A program made the position numbers and the translations under genes. Below are positions 28,405-39,000 of a stretch of 64,000 nucleotides of DNA, piece after piece. Source of the stretch: Diacronema lutheri (lineage: Eukaryota; Haptophyta; Pavlovophyceae; Pavlovales; Pavlovaceae); contig JAGTXO010000007.1 of the NCBI GenBank assembly GCA_019448385.1, positions 868,001 through 932,000 on the forward strand, in the 5' to 3' direction. The notes under the pieces were generated by a model. The model searched no databases and was not told the DNA's origin. It saw only the letters and a program-made list of their open reading frames with translations. The first letter of the stretch is position 1; every line of letters starts with the position of its first letter.

Positions 28405-29420
28405 CTTCGGACTCGCTGCCCGGCTCTGCCTGTGCGGGCGCGATGCACTCGGACTCGATGCCCGGCTCTGCCTTCGTGGGCGCGGTCGCGGGCACGGGCG
28501 CGCCCTCGACCCCGTCGCGGTTGAAGACATCGAACTCGACGCACACGCCGTGGTCCTTGAAGTCGGTGGCCTCGCTGTCGTTCGCGTAAGCCTCGGGCGA
28601 ACTCGCAACGAGCGACGACATCTCGGCGTGGAGCCAGCACATCTCATGCTGCACCGCGTGTTCAGGTTCTCGAGCGCTCCGTTGAAAGAGTCACTCTCAC
28701 CGAGGCGCTCGCTGCACCACACCAGATAGCCATCGAGCTTGTGAGCGTGCTCGTGCGCCCGTGCGAGGTCCTTGGAGAGCGCGTCGGCGCGCGCGCACAT
28801 GCCGTCGCATGACTTGGCCGGTGTCATGCTGTGCTTCCAAGGCCTGGTGCTCGGCGTTGAGCGTGTCGTGATCCTCGCGAACGAGCTGCAACCAGCTGCA
28901 GCAGCCGCGCGACGCCGCTGTCGCCGACGATGCGCTGGAGCATGTGGCCCATGAGGTGTGCGCGGCACATGGCGAGCGCCACATTTTTGCGCAGCAGCGC
29001 GAGGATCCGGGCGCCGCGGACGAGCCGGCCCATGCACTTGAGCGCGTAGATTCGGCCGCACATGCACGCGCCGACGACCGAGTCGGCGGGCCCGCCGTCG
29101 AGCCAAAAGTTGGCCTCGGCCGCATCGCGGCGGCGGGCGACGCGCTGAAGGATGCGCACGCGGTAGTGCCGGTCGACGAGCAGCTCGTCGCCGAAGATCT
29201 CGTCGGGCAGCAGCTCGGAGACGTTCTGGGGGTACATGCTGTGCGAGCGTGCACGCGACGAGATCTCGTCGGGCGTGCCGTCCGTTCGTTCAGAGCAGAG
29301 CGCGTCGGACCGGCAGACAGACGATGCAGCGCGCGAAGGCACCTGCGGCGCGCGGCGTGGCCTCGCGTGCCGTCACGAAGCCGCCTGCGCGCACTGCGGA
29401 GGCGGCGAGCGCGACGAGGG
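28190..29420 (-). pseudogene. unrecognised transposon gene, frame changes repeatedly
   Basis: Natural-looking protein sequence runs along the minus strand but passes through all three frames. In order: a Ser/Ala-rich start (about 29,510-29,350), YPQNVSELLPDEIFGDELLV, then CMCGRIYALKCMGRLVRGAR, LLRKNVALAMCRAHLMGHML, a coiled-coil-like segment (REDHDTLNAEHQALEAQH; ALSKDLARAHEHAHKLDGYL), then NDSEATDFKDHGVCVEFDVF and a final related block (SQATEYKTSYANSRARHLQR) ending near 28,190. The two S-(E/Q)-A-T-x-(F/Y)-K blocks look like an internal repeat. Either several introns are present or the gene is decaying. Family unknown; it is the best remaining candidate for a transposase on position alone. Confidence 0.35.
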
Positions 29421-29652
29421 CGGGCGCGGACGAGGTGCTGAGCGGCGTCACGTACGCGCCCTCGCTCGCCGAGCTCGACGCCGCGGCGCTGACGATGCGC
29501 GCGGCGTACCACACCGACCGCCCCTGAGACGATGCGCGGCGCCCGCGGAGGACTGGTCCGTTGGCGCGCAAACCGTGGGCGAAAGGGCGCGAAGCCAACG
29601 GCCGTCCGCGCACGTTCAAACGCGCGCATACGGGTGGCATCCTCCCACCTTC

Positions 29653-30525
29653 GGCGCCGCTTTCTAAAAGGGTGTAGGGTGTAGGGTGTAGGATGCAAAA
29701 CAAGCCCTCCCCACATTTGGGCCCGACGTCATTCCTTCTTCGAAGCCGTGACGTTACTCACATACGAGTACCTTTACTTAGTGTAGGATGTATCTATTCT
29801 CTAGGTATTTGCATAGTGTAGGGTGTAGGATAAGTACGGCTATGAAAGTCCCATAGGGGGGAGAAGGAATGACGCTGTGACGAAAGAAGGAATGACGTCG
29901 GGCCCAAATGTGGGGAGGGCTTGTTTTGCATCCTACACCCTACACCCTACACCCTTTTAGAAAGCGGCGGCGCCTCGGAGCATGGCGGCTCGACAGCATG
30001 GCGCCTCGACAGCATGGCGTCGTCCAGCGTGGCGTCCAGGATGGCGACTGCGCCCGGGCCGTGACGCCGCGACGTCGTTCGGCTGCGTCACGGAGGAGCG
30101 CCATCCGTGCGCCACGGAGGAGCGGCAGGACCACGACGCGGCGTGACGCTGGACGACGCCATGCTGTATAGGCGCCATGCTGTCGAGCCGCCATGCTCTG
30201 AGGCGCCGCCGCTTTTCAAAAGGGTGTAGGGTGTAGGGTGTAGGATGCAAAACAAGCCCTCCCCACATCTGGGCCCGACGTCATTCCTTCTTTCGTCACA
30301 GCGTCATTCCTTCACTCCCTGTAGGACTTTCGTAACCGTACTTATCCTACACCCTACACTATGCAAATACTTAGAGAATAGATACATCCTACACTAAGTA
30401 AAAGTACTCGTATGTGAGTAACGTCACGGCTTCGAAGAAGGAATGACGTCGGGCCCAAATGTGGGGAGGGCTTGTTTTGCATCCTACACCCTACACCCTA
30501 CACCCTTTTAGAAAGCGGCGGCGCC
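29653..30525. repeat. 873-bp nested palindrome: two MITE-like copies in inverted orientation
   Basis: Copy A (29,653-29,974) and copy B (30,202-30,525) are inverted relative to each other. Each itself has about 85-bp terminal inverted repeats that start GGCGCCGCTTTCTAAAAG and contain three GTGTAGG heptamers. The 227-bp spacer (29,975-30,201) is also an inverted repeat (GAGCATGGCGGCTCGACAGC and its complement), so the whole block folds on itself around about 30,089. The interiors are AT-rich for this window (e.g. TACTTAGTGTAGGATG). Copies A and B differ by scattered substitutions and small indels. No ORF inside is credible. Confidence 0.9.
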
Positions 30526-30619
30526 TCAGAGCATGGCGCCCGCCCGCTCGAGCCGGACCTCCGCGCAGCCGGACTCGCCCCGCCCCGGGCTGCTCTGGCT
30601 GGGCGACGTCGTGCGCGCC

Positions 30620-31105
30620 TCAGAACGCCGCGCTCGCCACGCGCACGTAGCCCTCGTCCGGGTCCGGCTCGGGCGCCGCGTCGCGCACCGAGCGCGACGC
30701 GGCCTCGACGCCCGGCGTTTCGGCACGCGAGGCGACGGATGCCTCGTCCGGCCGGCCCCACGGCAGCTGCAGCTCGAGCTGGCGCTGGATGATGCGCGGC
30801 GTCGCCACGCGCCCGTGCTGCACCTCGCGACGTCGCGCGCGCACGTAGAGCACGATCGCCACCGAGCCGCTGAGGCCCATCATCGCGCCGAGCAGCACCG
30901 AGATTGTGGTCTCATTGTCTGCTTGGGCGCGAACGGAAAACGCGCGAAGGGTGGCGACGAAGATCGTTGGGTTGGGTTGGGCCACCGGCTCCCGAGGATT
31001 GCTTGTGGCGCTCGACTGACCGTTGGCCCAGCTTTTTTTTTTCTCGAACCTACTGTGGAGCCGCCTGCAGCGTGATCTCCCGCGCACAACGACCATGGCC
31101 GCCAT
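30620..31105 (-). CDS. single-pass membrane protein fragment, hypothetical
   Basis: The C-terminal part reads well: TIFVATLRAFSVRAQADNET, then a membrane span (SVLLGAMMGLSGSVAIVLYV), a basic anchor (RARRRE) and a 75-residue acidic tail ending YVRVASAAF. ATGs at 31105 and 31096 would make it overlap the start of the helicase gene on the other strand, so the true 5' end is probably a splice acceptor near 31,000. It resembles the end of a type I surface protein and may be captured host sequence or an older insertion. Family not recognised. Confidence 0.4.
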   Translation of the reverse strand: MAAMVVVRGRSRCRRLHSRFEKKKSWANGQSSATSNPREPVAQPNPTIFVATLRAFSVRAQADNETTISVLLGAMMGLSGSVAIVLYVRARRREVQHGRVATPRIIQRQLELQLPWGRPDEASVASRAETPGVEAASRSVRDAAPEPDPDEGYVRVASAAF

Positions 31106-34100
31106 CGACCTGCGCGCCTTCGACGCGGCGCTCGTCAACTGCGAGATCGTGAGCACGCGGCCGGTCAAGCCGAGCGAGCAGGCGCGCACGGTCGACAAGC
31201 TGAGCTACGGGCCGTCGCGCCGCGCGCTCGCCTTCGTCTCGCCGCCCTGCGTCGTCGACTGGCCCGAGCTCACGGGCGACGGCAACTTTGGCACCATGTA
31301 CGGGCCGACGGACGTCGACAAGGCGGCGTACACGGCCGGCGTGACCGACAAGGAGCTGCCGATTGAAGGCGCGCCGCTCGCGCAGATGGACGCCTACTTT
31401 GGCGCCCTGCGCGCCATCGACGATCAGCGCGTCGAGACGGTGCACGCGCGCCAGAAGGAGCTGCTCAACACGCGCGGCCTCTCGAAGGAGGAGGTGCGCG
31501 GCAAGCTCTCGCCCGCCGTCAAGCCCAAGTACGAGGACGACACGCTCGCGCACACGCGGCTGAACATGTCGACGCGCACGTTCACGTGGGCGGGCTCCGA
31601 GCGCGTCGTGCCGCTCGTCGACGCGCGGCGCGAACCGGTCGACGAGATCCGGCACGAGGACGTCTGCGCCATCGCCACGCAGCTCGACCGCGTCTACACG
31701 GGGCTCACGGGCTCGATGTTTGGCACCAAGTGGAACGTGTGCGGGGTCATGCTCCTGAAGCGCGCCGAGCAGCGGCCGCAGCCCGGCTCGGACGCCTTCG
31801 CCTCGTACGGCGTGCCCGCCTGGGCCGACACGTTCGACTCCACGGGGCTGTACGTGCCCGACGAGCGCGAGCGCGCGGCGGCGCTCGCGGCGGTGGCCGG
31901 TCTGCGCACGGCGCGCGCGCCGGCCGGGCCGGGCGGGCGCGAGCTCGCGCGCGCGCAGGGCTACCATCGCGCCGAGCGGGCTGCGAGCGCGGCGGCGGCG
32001 CGCGCGGCGATGGCCGAGGGCGGCCAGCAGTGCGCGCTCCACGGCGCGGTCGTCAAATCGGCGCTGCGCGGCGTGGGCAACCGGCTGCATCTTTGCGACG
32101 CGCCGGGCGGAACGGGCAAGACGTTCGTCGAGCGCGCCATTATCGCCGCCGTGCGCGCGGATGGGCACGCGGTCGTCGTGGGCGCGTCCTCGGGCGTCGC
32201 CGCCACGCTGCTGCCCGACGGCCGCACCTTCCACTTGACCTTCAAGGTGCCCGGCGGTGCCGACTCCGACGGGCAAGCCGTTCAATGGCGTGCCGCGCTC
32301 CGAGCGCGGGCGCTCCCTGGCCGCCGCGGCGGCTGGTCGTGTGGGACGAGGCGCCGATGCAGACGCGGTGCCACCTCGACTCGCCTGATCGGTGTTTGCG
32401 CGACGTGACGGGCGTCGACGAGCGCTTCGGCGGCGAGACGCTGCTGCTCGCCGGCGACTTTCGCCAGTGCTTGCCGGTGGTGCGGCGCGGCTCGCGCGCG
32501 CAGATCGTGCGCTCCTGCCTCAAGTACTCGGCGCCGTGGCAGCACGATCGGCAGCACGCCTTGGTCGAGAACGTTCGCGCCTCGAGCGCGGCGCGCGACA
32601 CGGGCGACGCGCTCGGCGCGGGCGAGTGGGCGGAGCTGCTGCGCAGCCCCGGCGACGGCGCCGTTCCCGCGGCGGTGCCGGCGGCCGGGGCCATGCCCGG
32701 CGCATTCCCGCTCGATCCCGTGCAGCTGCCCGAGGCCGTCGGCGGCGTCCCCATCCGCGTGGGCTCGGCCTACCCGACGGAGCTCGTGACGACTTTGTCC
32801 ACGGCGCGACGTGTTGGACCGACGACGGCTCGCTGTGCGACCGCGCGGTGCTCTGCGCCAAGCAGACGGACGTGGCGCGGATCAACTGGCTGGTGATCGG
32901 CCGCTTCCCGGGCGCGGCGGCGAGGTGCGCGTCGGCGGACGAGCTGGCGCGACGACGGGGCGGGCAAGCAGATTGCGCGGGCGTCGGTCGAATTCCTCGA
33001 CTCGCTCGAGCACGCGCAGATGCCGCACCGCGTCCTCGACCTGAAGCCCGGGATGGTGGTGATGCTGCCGCGCAACCTCTCGCCCGGCGAGGGGCTGTGC
33101 GGCGGCACGCGGCTGATCGTGCGCGGCGTGCGCGCCGGCGGCCGGCTGCTCGAGTGCGCACGCCCCGGCGCGGCCGCCGGGCGCGACAGCACCGTGCTCG
33201 TCGCGCGTGTCGACCACCACTCGCCCGACGACGGCACGTTCGCGCTTGTGCGGATGCGCCGCCAGTTCCCCGGTGCGGCCGGCGTAACGAGGCGCAGGGG
33301 CAAGCGCTCGGGTGCGCGGGCGTGTGGCTCGCCGAGCCGTGCTTCACGCACGGCCAGCTCCACGTGGCCGCTTCGCGCGTCGGGCACACGTCGCGCGTCC
33401 GCTTTGCGCTCGGCGCGGACCTCGTGACGCGCAGCGTCGTCTTCAAAGAGGTGCTCCGCGCGGTCAGCGGTGGCGAGGCGGCGGCGGCGGCGCTCGCCGC
33501 GGCCGCCGTCGCCGCCGCGCGCGAATGCGCGGCGGCGGCGCGCGGTGGCGGCGAGCGCGGCGGGCGCGGCGCGGACGGCGCGCGCGGCGCCGGCGGCGGG
33601 CGGCGCGCTGGCGGCGGGCGCGCCGCCGGCGCGCGGTGCTGGCCAGCACCCGCCGGCGCGACGCCCGCCGCGCCGCTCGCGCCGACGCGCAGCCGGCGGA
33701 TGCTCGCCAGCACCGCGCGCCGCGCGACCGGCCCGCGTACCTGCGCGCCCTTCGCGGGCGCGCAGGGCGGCGCCAATGCGGCCGGCGTGCAGGGGCCTCA
33801 AGCCGGCGCGCCGCCCGCCGCCGCGTGGGTCGCCGCCACGCGCGTGCCGTCGGCGCTGCCGCCGCCCGGCGTCGCGCTCGCGCCGCAGCCGCCGCCGCCG
33901 CCGTCGCCGCCGCCTGCCGCCTGCCGGCAAGCTGGGCAAGCGCGCAGCGGCGGCGACGGCGGTGCGCGATCCGGCGAGCAGGCGGCGCGCCGCCGAGCCG
34001 GGGGCGGGCTCCGTGGGCGACGAGGCTCGCCCGCCACTGGCACCACTCGCGCGCCGAGCGCGCACAACGCGCGGGAGCCCGCTGCGTGGCCGGACGAAGC

Positions 34101-34206
34101 TGCGGTCACGGCTGAGGGGCGGATCCGACACGCCGTGGCCGTACAGCACATCGAGCAGGGAGGCCGTCACATCGACATGAATTTAAGTGCCACATCGAGC
34201 ACGTGA
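31095..34206 (+). pseudogene. PIF1-type SF1 DNA helicase with extra N-terminal domain, frame not continuous
   Basis: ATG at 31095 (the overlapping minus-strand gene starts here too). Residues 1-270 form an unrecognised domain (SYGPSRRALAFVSPPCVVDW; GSMFGTKWNVCGVMLLKR), possibly DNA-binding. Helicase motifs follow in order: Walker A APGGTGKTF (about 32,100), motif Ia ASSGVAATLLPDGRTFHLTF, motif II VVWDEAPM, motif III LLLAGDFRQCLPVV, and near 33,350 motif VI FTHGQLHVAASRVG. These lie in different frames, so the gene either has several introns or is decayed; I do not reconstruct it. A Pro/Ala-rich tail reaches the stop at 34206. PIF1-family helicases are common passengers of large eukaryotic transposons and giant viruses and may help strand separation during copying. 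Confidence 0.65.
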
Positions 34207-34479
34207 TACCCTGCGGACTGGCGCCACTCCTGCCGCCCCTCGCGCCGAGCCCGCGGCGCGCGCCGGGCAGTTGTTGCGCGCGCACGCAGCACGCAGCGCG
34301 CAGACAAGACGTGAAAAATGTGTCGCGGCGAGGACGAGGGCGAGCCCCGGCGGCTCGGCGAGGCGTCGCATCTCACACACACAGTGGCGCACTCCGAACG
34401 GCCCGGTCCACATTGCGCCCCCCCCCCCCCCCCCCCCCCCCCCCGCGCGCGCGGCTAGCCGACGCGCCGGCCTCTTGCT
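34207..34479. other. spacer with poly-C tract
   Basis: No gene. A C run of 25 bases sits at about 34,419-34,443. Confidence 0.5.
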
Positions 34480-35245
34480 CGCGGCTGTAGACCCGGGCGC
34501 TGAGGGCCTCGTACATGCCGGGTGGCCGAGGGACAGAAGCCCGTCTCGGTCACGCTCGTGCAGCGCAAGCGCACTGCGCACGCGCGGCACGCGACCGCGC
34601 GCGAGACGGGCCACCGTGCAGCGCATCGGCCCCCGTCGGCGCCGGGTGCGCCGGGCGGCCGCGCCCTATGCGGCGCGCGGCGTGGAGCACCGAGGGCGCA
34701 CGGTGCTGGAGGCCAACGAGCGGGTCAGCTTCACGCGCGCGCACACGCATGTGCGCACGCAGACGCGGCACGTGCACAACCCGCCCGCGCGGCTGAGCGC
34801 GCGGGCGGCGCGGCGACCTCAACTGGCGCGCGTGCACGCTCGCGGCGGCGCGGTTCGAGCGCGTGCATGCGACCGGGCGCGGGTTCCGGCCCGAGCAGCT
34901 GCTCGTTGTGTGCGGCAGCTGGCTGCACCGGTCGCGCGGCGGCGGCCGTGTGCGAGGCAAGCCGCCCGCGCTCGGTGAGGGGCTTGCTTTGGGCGCTGCG
35001 CCGGCTCGACATCGCGACGACCCTCGTACCCAAGCTGCGGAGATCCAACGGATGCTCGCAGCTGCGCGAGGTGAAGCGGAAGTGCGCCCGCTCCGAGCGC
35101 GACGCCCGCCGCGGACGCCGACGGCGCGCCGCTGGCCCGGCCGCGGCTGGCGGGCCGCGGCCGGTGCGGCGCGGCACCGGCACGCTGCAGCCGTACGTAC
35201 GCGCGCAGAGCGCCGGGCGGTCGCAGCGCGTGGCGGGTGGCGCGG
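34480..35245 (+). pseudogene. relic of a second Fanzor (TnpB-like) nuclease
   Basis: Scattered frames carry pieces in the same order as the intact Fanzor at 51-53.7 kb: AAVDPGAEGLVHAGW (RuvC-I region, here with the common DPG form), then LEANERVSFTRAHTH, then FRPEQLLVVCGSWLHRS (compare DRLLVCVGKWLRDH) and GLLWALRRLDIATTLVPKL (compare GLLRELRRRGVAAVFVPEP). No complete frame and no zinc ribbon remain. Divergence from the intact copy is large, so it is an old or different lineage. Homology is judged by eye only. Confidence 0.55.
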
Positions 35246-35247
35246 CG

Positions 35248-35720
35248 CGATGCCCGCGGCGGCAAGCGTGACTCAGCGCGGCAACGTCGGGAGTGGTGCA
35301 GGCGGCGTTGAAGCGAACGAGAAGGTGGACGCGGCGGCGATGAGCGGCCACGGCCACACCGGCGCGTCACGGCCGCCGCCTCCGTCGCCTCGCGCGCGGA
35401 AGCGCGCGCGGCCGGCGCGACGGACGACGGCAGGGGCGTCGGCCGTGGCGGGCGTCGTGGGCGCGCCGCGCGCCAGCCACGCCGGCCTAGCCGGGCCGTC
35501 GTCGGCGTCGTCGTCGTCGGCGGCCTCGTCGTCGTCGGCCGGAACGGCGGCGCACTCGGCGCGAAGGAGGCCGACGGCAGCGCCGGCGACGCGCGCGTGT
35601 TGCCGCCTGCCGACAAGCTCGTCGCGCCGTGCGAGCGCGGTGTCGCCGTGTCGCCCTCGGCGGGCGACGTGGCGTGCGGCGCACGCGACGTCGACGCGGC
35701 CGCTGCCGCACGGCGGAGCA
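35248..35720 (+). pseudogene. diverged partial copy of the 5' end of the megaprotein gene
   Basis: ATGCCCGCGGCGGCAAGCGT and what follows (MPAAASVTQRGNVGSGAGG...) parallels the intact start 825 bp downstream (MPMAASVTKGPGVGDGAGS...). Nucleotide similarity continues for roughly 350-450 bp (e.g. GGCGTCGGCCGTGGCGGGCG). A poly-G tract of about 30 bases (about 35,738-35,769) ends it. Together with the Fanzor relic just upstream, it looks like the tail and head of older element units. Confidence 0.6.
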
Positions 35721-35740
35721 GGCGTGGCTGGTGCGGGGGC

Positions 35741-35771
<31 letters not shown>

Positions 35772-36054
35772 GGTTGGGGGGTCGGTCGATAAGGTCGCTG
35801 GGGACAATCTCCCATCAGAAACTCCCGCTTAAACAGCCGCTAGGGCGGCCGCGTCCGGCACGCCCAGCGCCGCGACGAGCGCGATGCATTCCACGAGCGC
35901 AGTGGTACATCGCTCGCCGTGGGGCGCACCACGGGCCTTCTATAAATTTATGAGGCCAAGAGCGACGTCTTATCACACTTTCAAAAGCAGCGGATCAAAA
36001 GGCGTCTGCCAATCCGCCCGCGAGGACGACCGACGCGGACGACCAGCACGCGCG
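35721..36054. promoter_or_regulatory. upstream region of the megaprotein gene
   Basis: Contains the poly-G tract and, at 35,938-35,995, an AT-rich island (TTCTATAAATTTATGAGG, then CACTTTCAAAAGCAGCGG). TATAAATTTA about 115 bp above the ATG at 36055 is a plausible TATA-like core. Confidence 0.4.
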
Positions 36055-39000
36055 ATGGCGCAGGAGACGACCGGCTCGATGCCCATGGCGGCAAGCGTGA
36101 CCAAGGGCCCCGGCGTCGGAGATGGCGCAGGTAGCGACGAAGCAATCAAGGTGGAGGAAACGGCGAAGACGAGCGGCGACGGCTGCACCGGCACGCCTCC
36201 TCTGCGCCCGGCCGCGCGCGCGGCCGGCGCGGCGGACGACGGAGGGGCGGCGGTCGTGGCGGGCGTCGAGGGCGAGCGCGACGCACTCGCCAAGACGGGT
36301 GCCGGCGGCTGCGACGACGACGCTCGCGAGCCGCTGTCGGCCGGCAAGCCCGGCGCACTCGCCGCCGCGGCGACCGTCGGGGGTCTCGGCGAGCTCGTCG
36401 GCAGCCTATGCGCGTGGCTGGCGCACGGCGCGGCTGGTGGCGCCATCGCGGCCATCTCCCCCGGGACGGCCGCGCGCGGAGCAAACGGCACGCCGCAGCG
36501 CGCCGAGCCGCCGGCCGCCGGCGATCCCGTCGCTCCGCACGCGTGCGTCGCCGCTGCGGCGCCCTTGGCGGGCAGCGCGGCGGCGCCGTCGTCGGCCGCG
36601 CGCGACGCGCAGCGCGGCGTCGCGGGATTCGACGCGGCCGCGCACGCGCACGCGCGCGACGGCAGGCGGGCGGCACGGCGGATGCGCAAGCAAGAGGGGG
36701 CGGTGCACAGGGCCTTCCGCAAGTCCCTCTGGCGCGACGCGACGTTTGTCGAGTTCGTTGAGAAGCTGCGCCCCGACGGCAGCGCGCAGCTGCTCGCGCG
36801 CGAGCCCACGCGGCACGCGGCGGCGGTGCTGTGCGAGCTCGCGCGCGGCCGCGACGGCGCGAGCGGCGCGGCCGGGCTGCTGCACGAGATGAGAGCCGCC
36901 GATGCGCGCGCGCGCGAGGCCGCCAAAGCGGCGGAGGCAGCGCGGCTTGCGCACGGGACGCTGCGCATCGTGGCAACCGTGGCGCTGGGCGGTGCGGTCT
37001 TCGCCGGCATGTCAGCGCTGGTCGTTGCTTGCGCGGCGCGCACGGCGACCGGTGCGCTTTTTGGGGCCCGCCGCCCGCGGGCGGCCGCGCGCGGAGCCGA
37101 CGACGCGCTCGGCACGCTGCAGCGCGCCGAGCCGCCGCCCGCCGACAAGGGCAAGCGCAGGCGCGCCAGAGCCAACGACGACCCCGTCGACGCGGCGCGC
37201 AAGGCCGTGGGCAAGGCGGAGGGCAACTGCCGCAAGGCAGCCCGCCGGCTGCACCTCGCTGCACTGGGCGAGGAGGAGGCGCAGCAGCGCGTGCTCGACG
37301 CCGAGGCGGCGGAGCAGCTGGCGCGCTCGCGCGAGCCGGCCGGCGGCTGGGTAGGCAGCGCGCGCGCGCGCGCGCGCCCCGCCGCGCGCGCGCCCGTCGA
37401 TTGGCGTGCGCGCAGCGCAGAACGGCGCGCCAGCTCCGTCACCTGCGCGCCGCCGCGCCCGTGCCCCTCGCGCGCAGGGGCGCCCTGCGGACTTGCGGCT
37501 GCAACAGGCGCACTTTGGCATTCGCGAAGATGCCGACGCGGATGTGCGCCGCGCGCACGAGGCGCTGCGCCGGGCGAGACAGGGTGTGGCGTGCGCCAAG
37601 GCCAACGTGCGGCAGATGGAGGCGGCGTTGCTCAACGCGACGCGCTGCGCCACCGCGGTGCTCGCGCCGCGTGGCGTGCCGGAGGGTGACGAGCAGGCCG
37701 CGGCGAGAGAGCAGGCGGCGCTGGACCGGGAGGCGCCGCCGGCCGCGGAACGCGCGGCGCCGACGGCGCGTTCGCCCTCGGAGCTGCCGTCCGAGTGGGG
37801 CCCGCCAGCGGTCGGCCGGCGCCCGACGCCGCGTGCACTGTCGCACGCCGCGGGGTGCGGGGACGACAACCCGTTTGCGCCGCTCGCAACCGTCAGCGGT
37901 GATTGGTCGCCCACGCCGAGCTTGCGCCCGCCGTCCTCGCCGCCGCGGCAGCCGCCGTCCGACCGCCGCAGCGCGCAGCGTCGCAGCGCGCGCGCGCGGC
38001 CGCCGAGGCCGACCGTTTCACCCGAGGAAGCGCTCGCAGCCGAGCGCCAGGCGCGCGCGCTGTCGGAGCAGGCGGAGCAGAGGCGCGCCAAAAAGGCCGC
38101 CGCCAAGGCCGCGCGCCGCGCCGCGCGCGCCGCCGACAAGCGGACGGCGCGCGTCGTCCACGCGTGCGTAAGCGCCGCCTTGCAGCGCGTCTGCACGAGC
38201 GTCGCCACGGGCACGCCGCTCGCCGTGCTCCGCGAGCGCGCCGAGAGGCCGCGCGCGCCGAAGGCCGCGCCCGCGCCACCACGCCGCGCAGCGGACGGCG
38301 GCCGCGCGCTCCGCCACGCGCGCCGTGCGGCCGATGCGGCGGCGGAGCGCGAGGCGGCGGTGGCGGCCGACGCCGACGAGCGGTTCGAGCGGCAGCCCTC
38401 CGCCGCCCGGTTCGACGGCGGCGATGGCGGCGGAGGCGGCCACGTCGAGGCGAGCGCGCGACCGCGCGCCGGCGAGGCCGGCGAGGCTGGCGCGCACGGC
38501 GCGCCTGGCGCAGCGGGGCCCCCGGCGGCGTCGCTCGCGTCGCGCAGCCCGTGTGATGCGCGGCGCACGGCACGCCTCCCGCACGCACGCGCCGCAGCCA
38601 CCTACGCAGGCAACGGCGGCTGGGGTGGCAACGTCGGCGGCGACGTGTGCGGCGATTGTTTCGGCGGCGGCGGCGTCCGTCGCGACGCCTGCGGCGGCGG
38701 CGACGCCACCTGCGGCTGCGGCGATGGCGGCGTCGGTGCTGGCGCTGGCGAGGCCCCTGCACACGGTGCGCCGGCGCGCGCGACGGCGTCGCGCTTGCTG
38801 CGCTTGCTCGGCGCGCCACGCGCCGTGCTCGGTGCGATGGCGCACGCCGCGGCCGTGTTGGCGCGCGGCGTGGCCGCAGCCGTCGCTGGCGTGCGCGCCG
38901 CCGCGCGCGCCGTGCGGCGCGCGCGCCGCCGAGCGCCTTGCGCGCGCCGCACGGCTGCGCGGCGCGCTCGCAGCCCGCCGATGCGCGACGTCGACGGCGC

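Noticed and set aside
29671-29693. Internal telomere sequence
   Set aside because: GTGTAGG occurs only three times per arm and always inside the inverted-repeat element; it is not a TTTAGGG or TTAGGG array.
34407-35271. Intact plus or minus protein genes in the 34.4-35.3 kb region
   Set aside because: All long frames are Arg/Ala-rich; only fragments resembling the intact Fanzor, scattered over frames, make sense, so it is called a relic.
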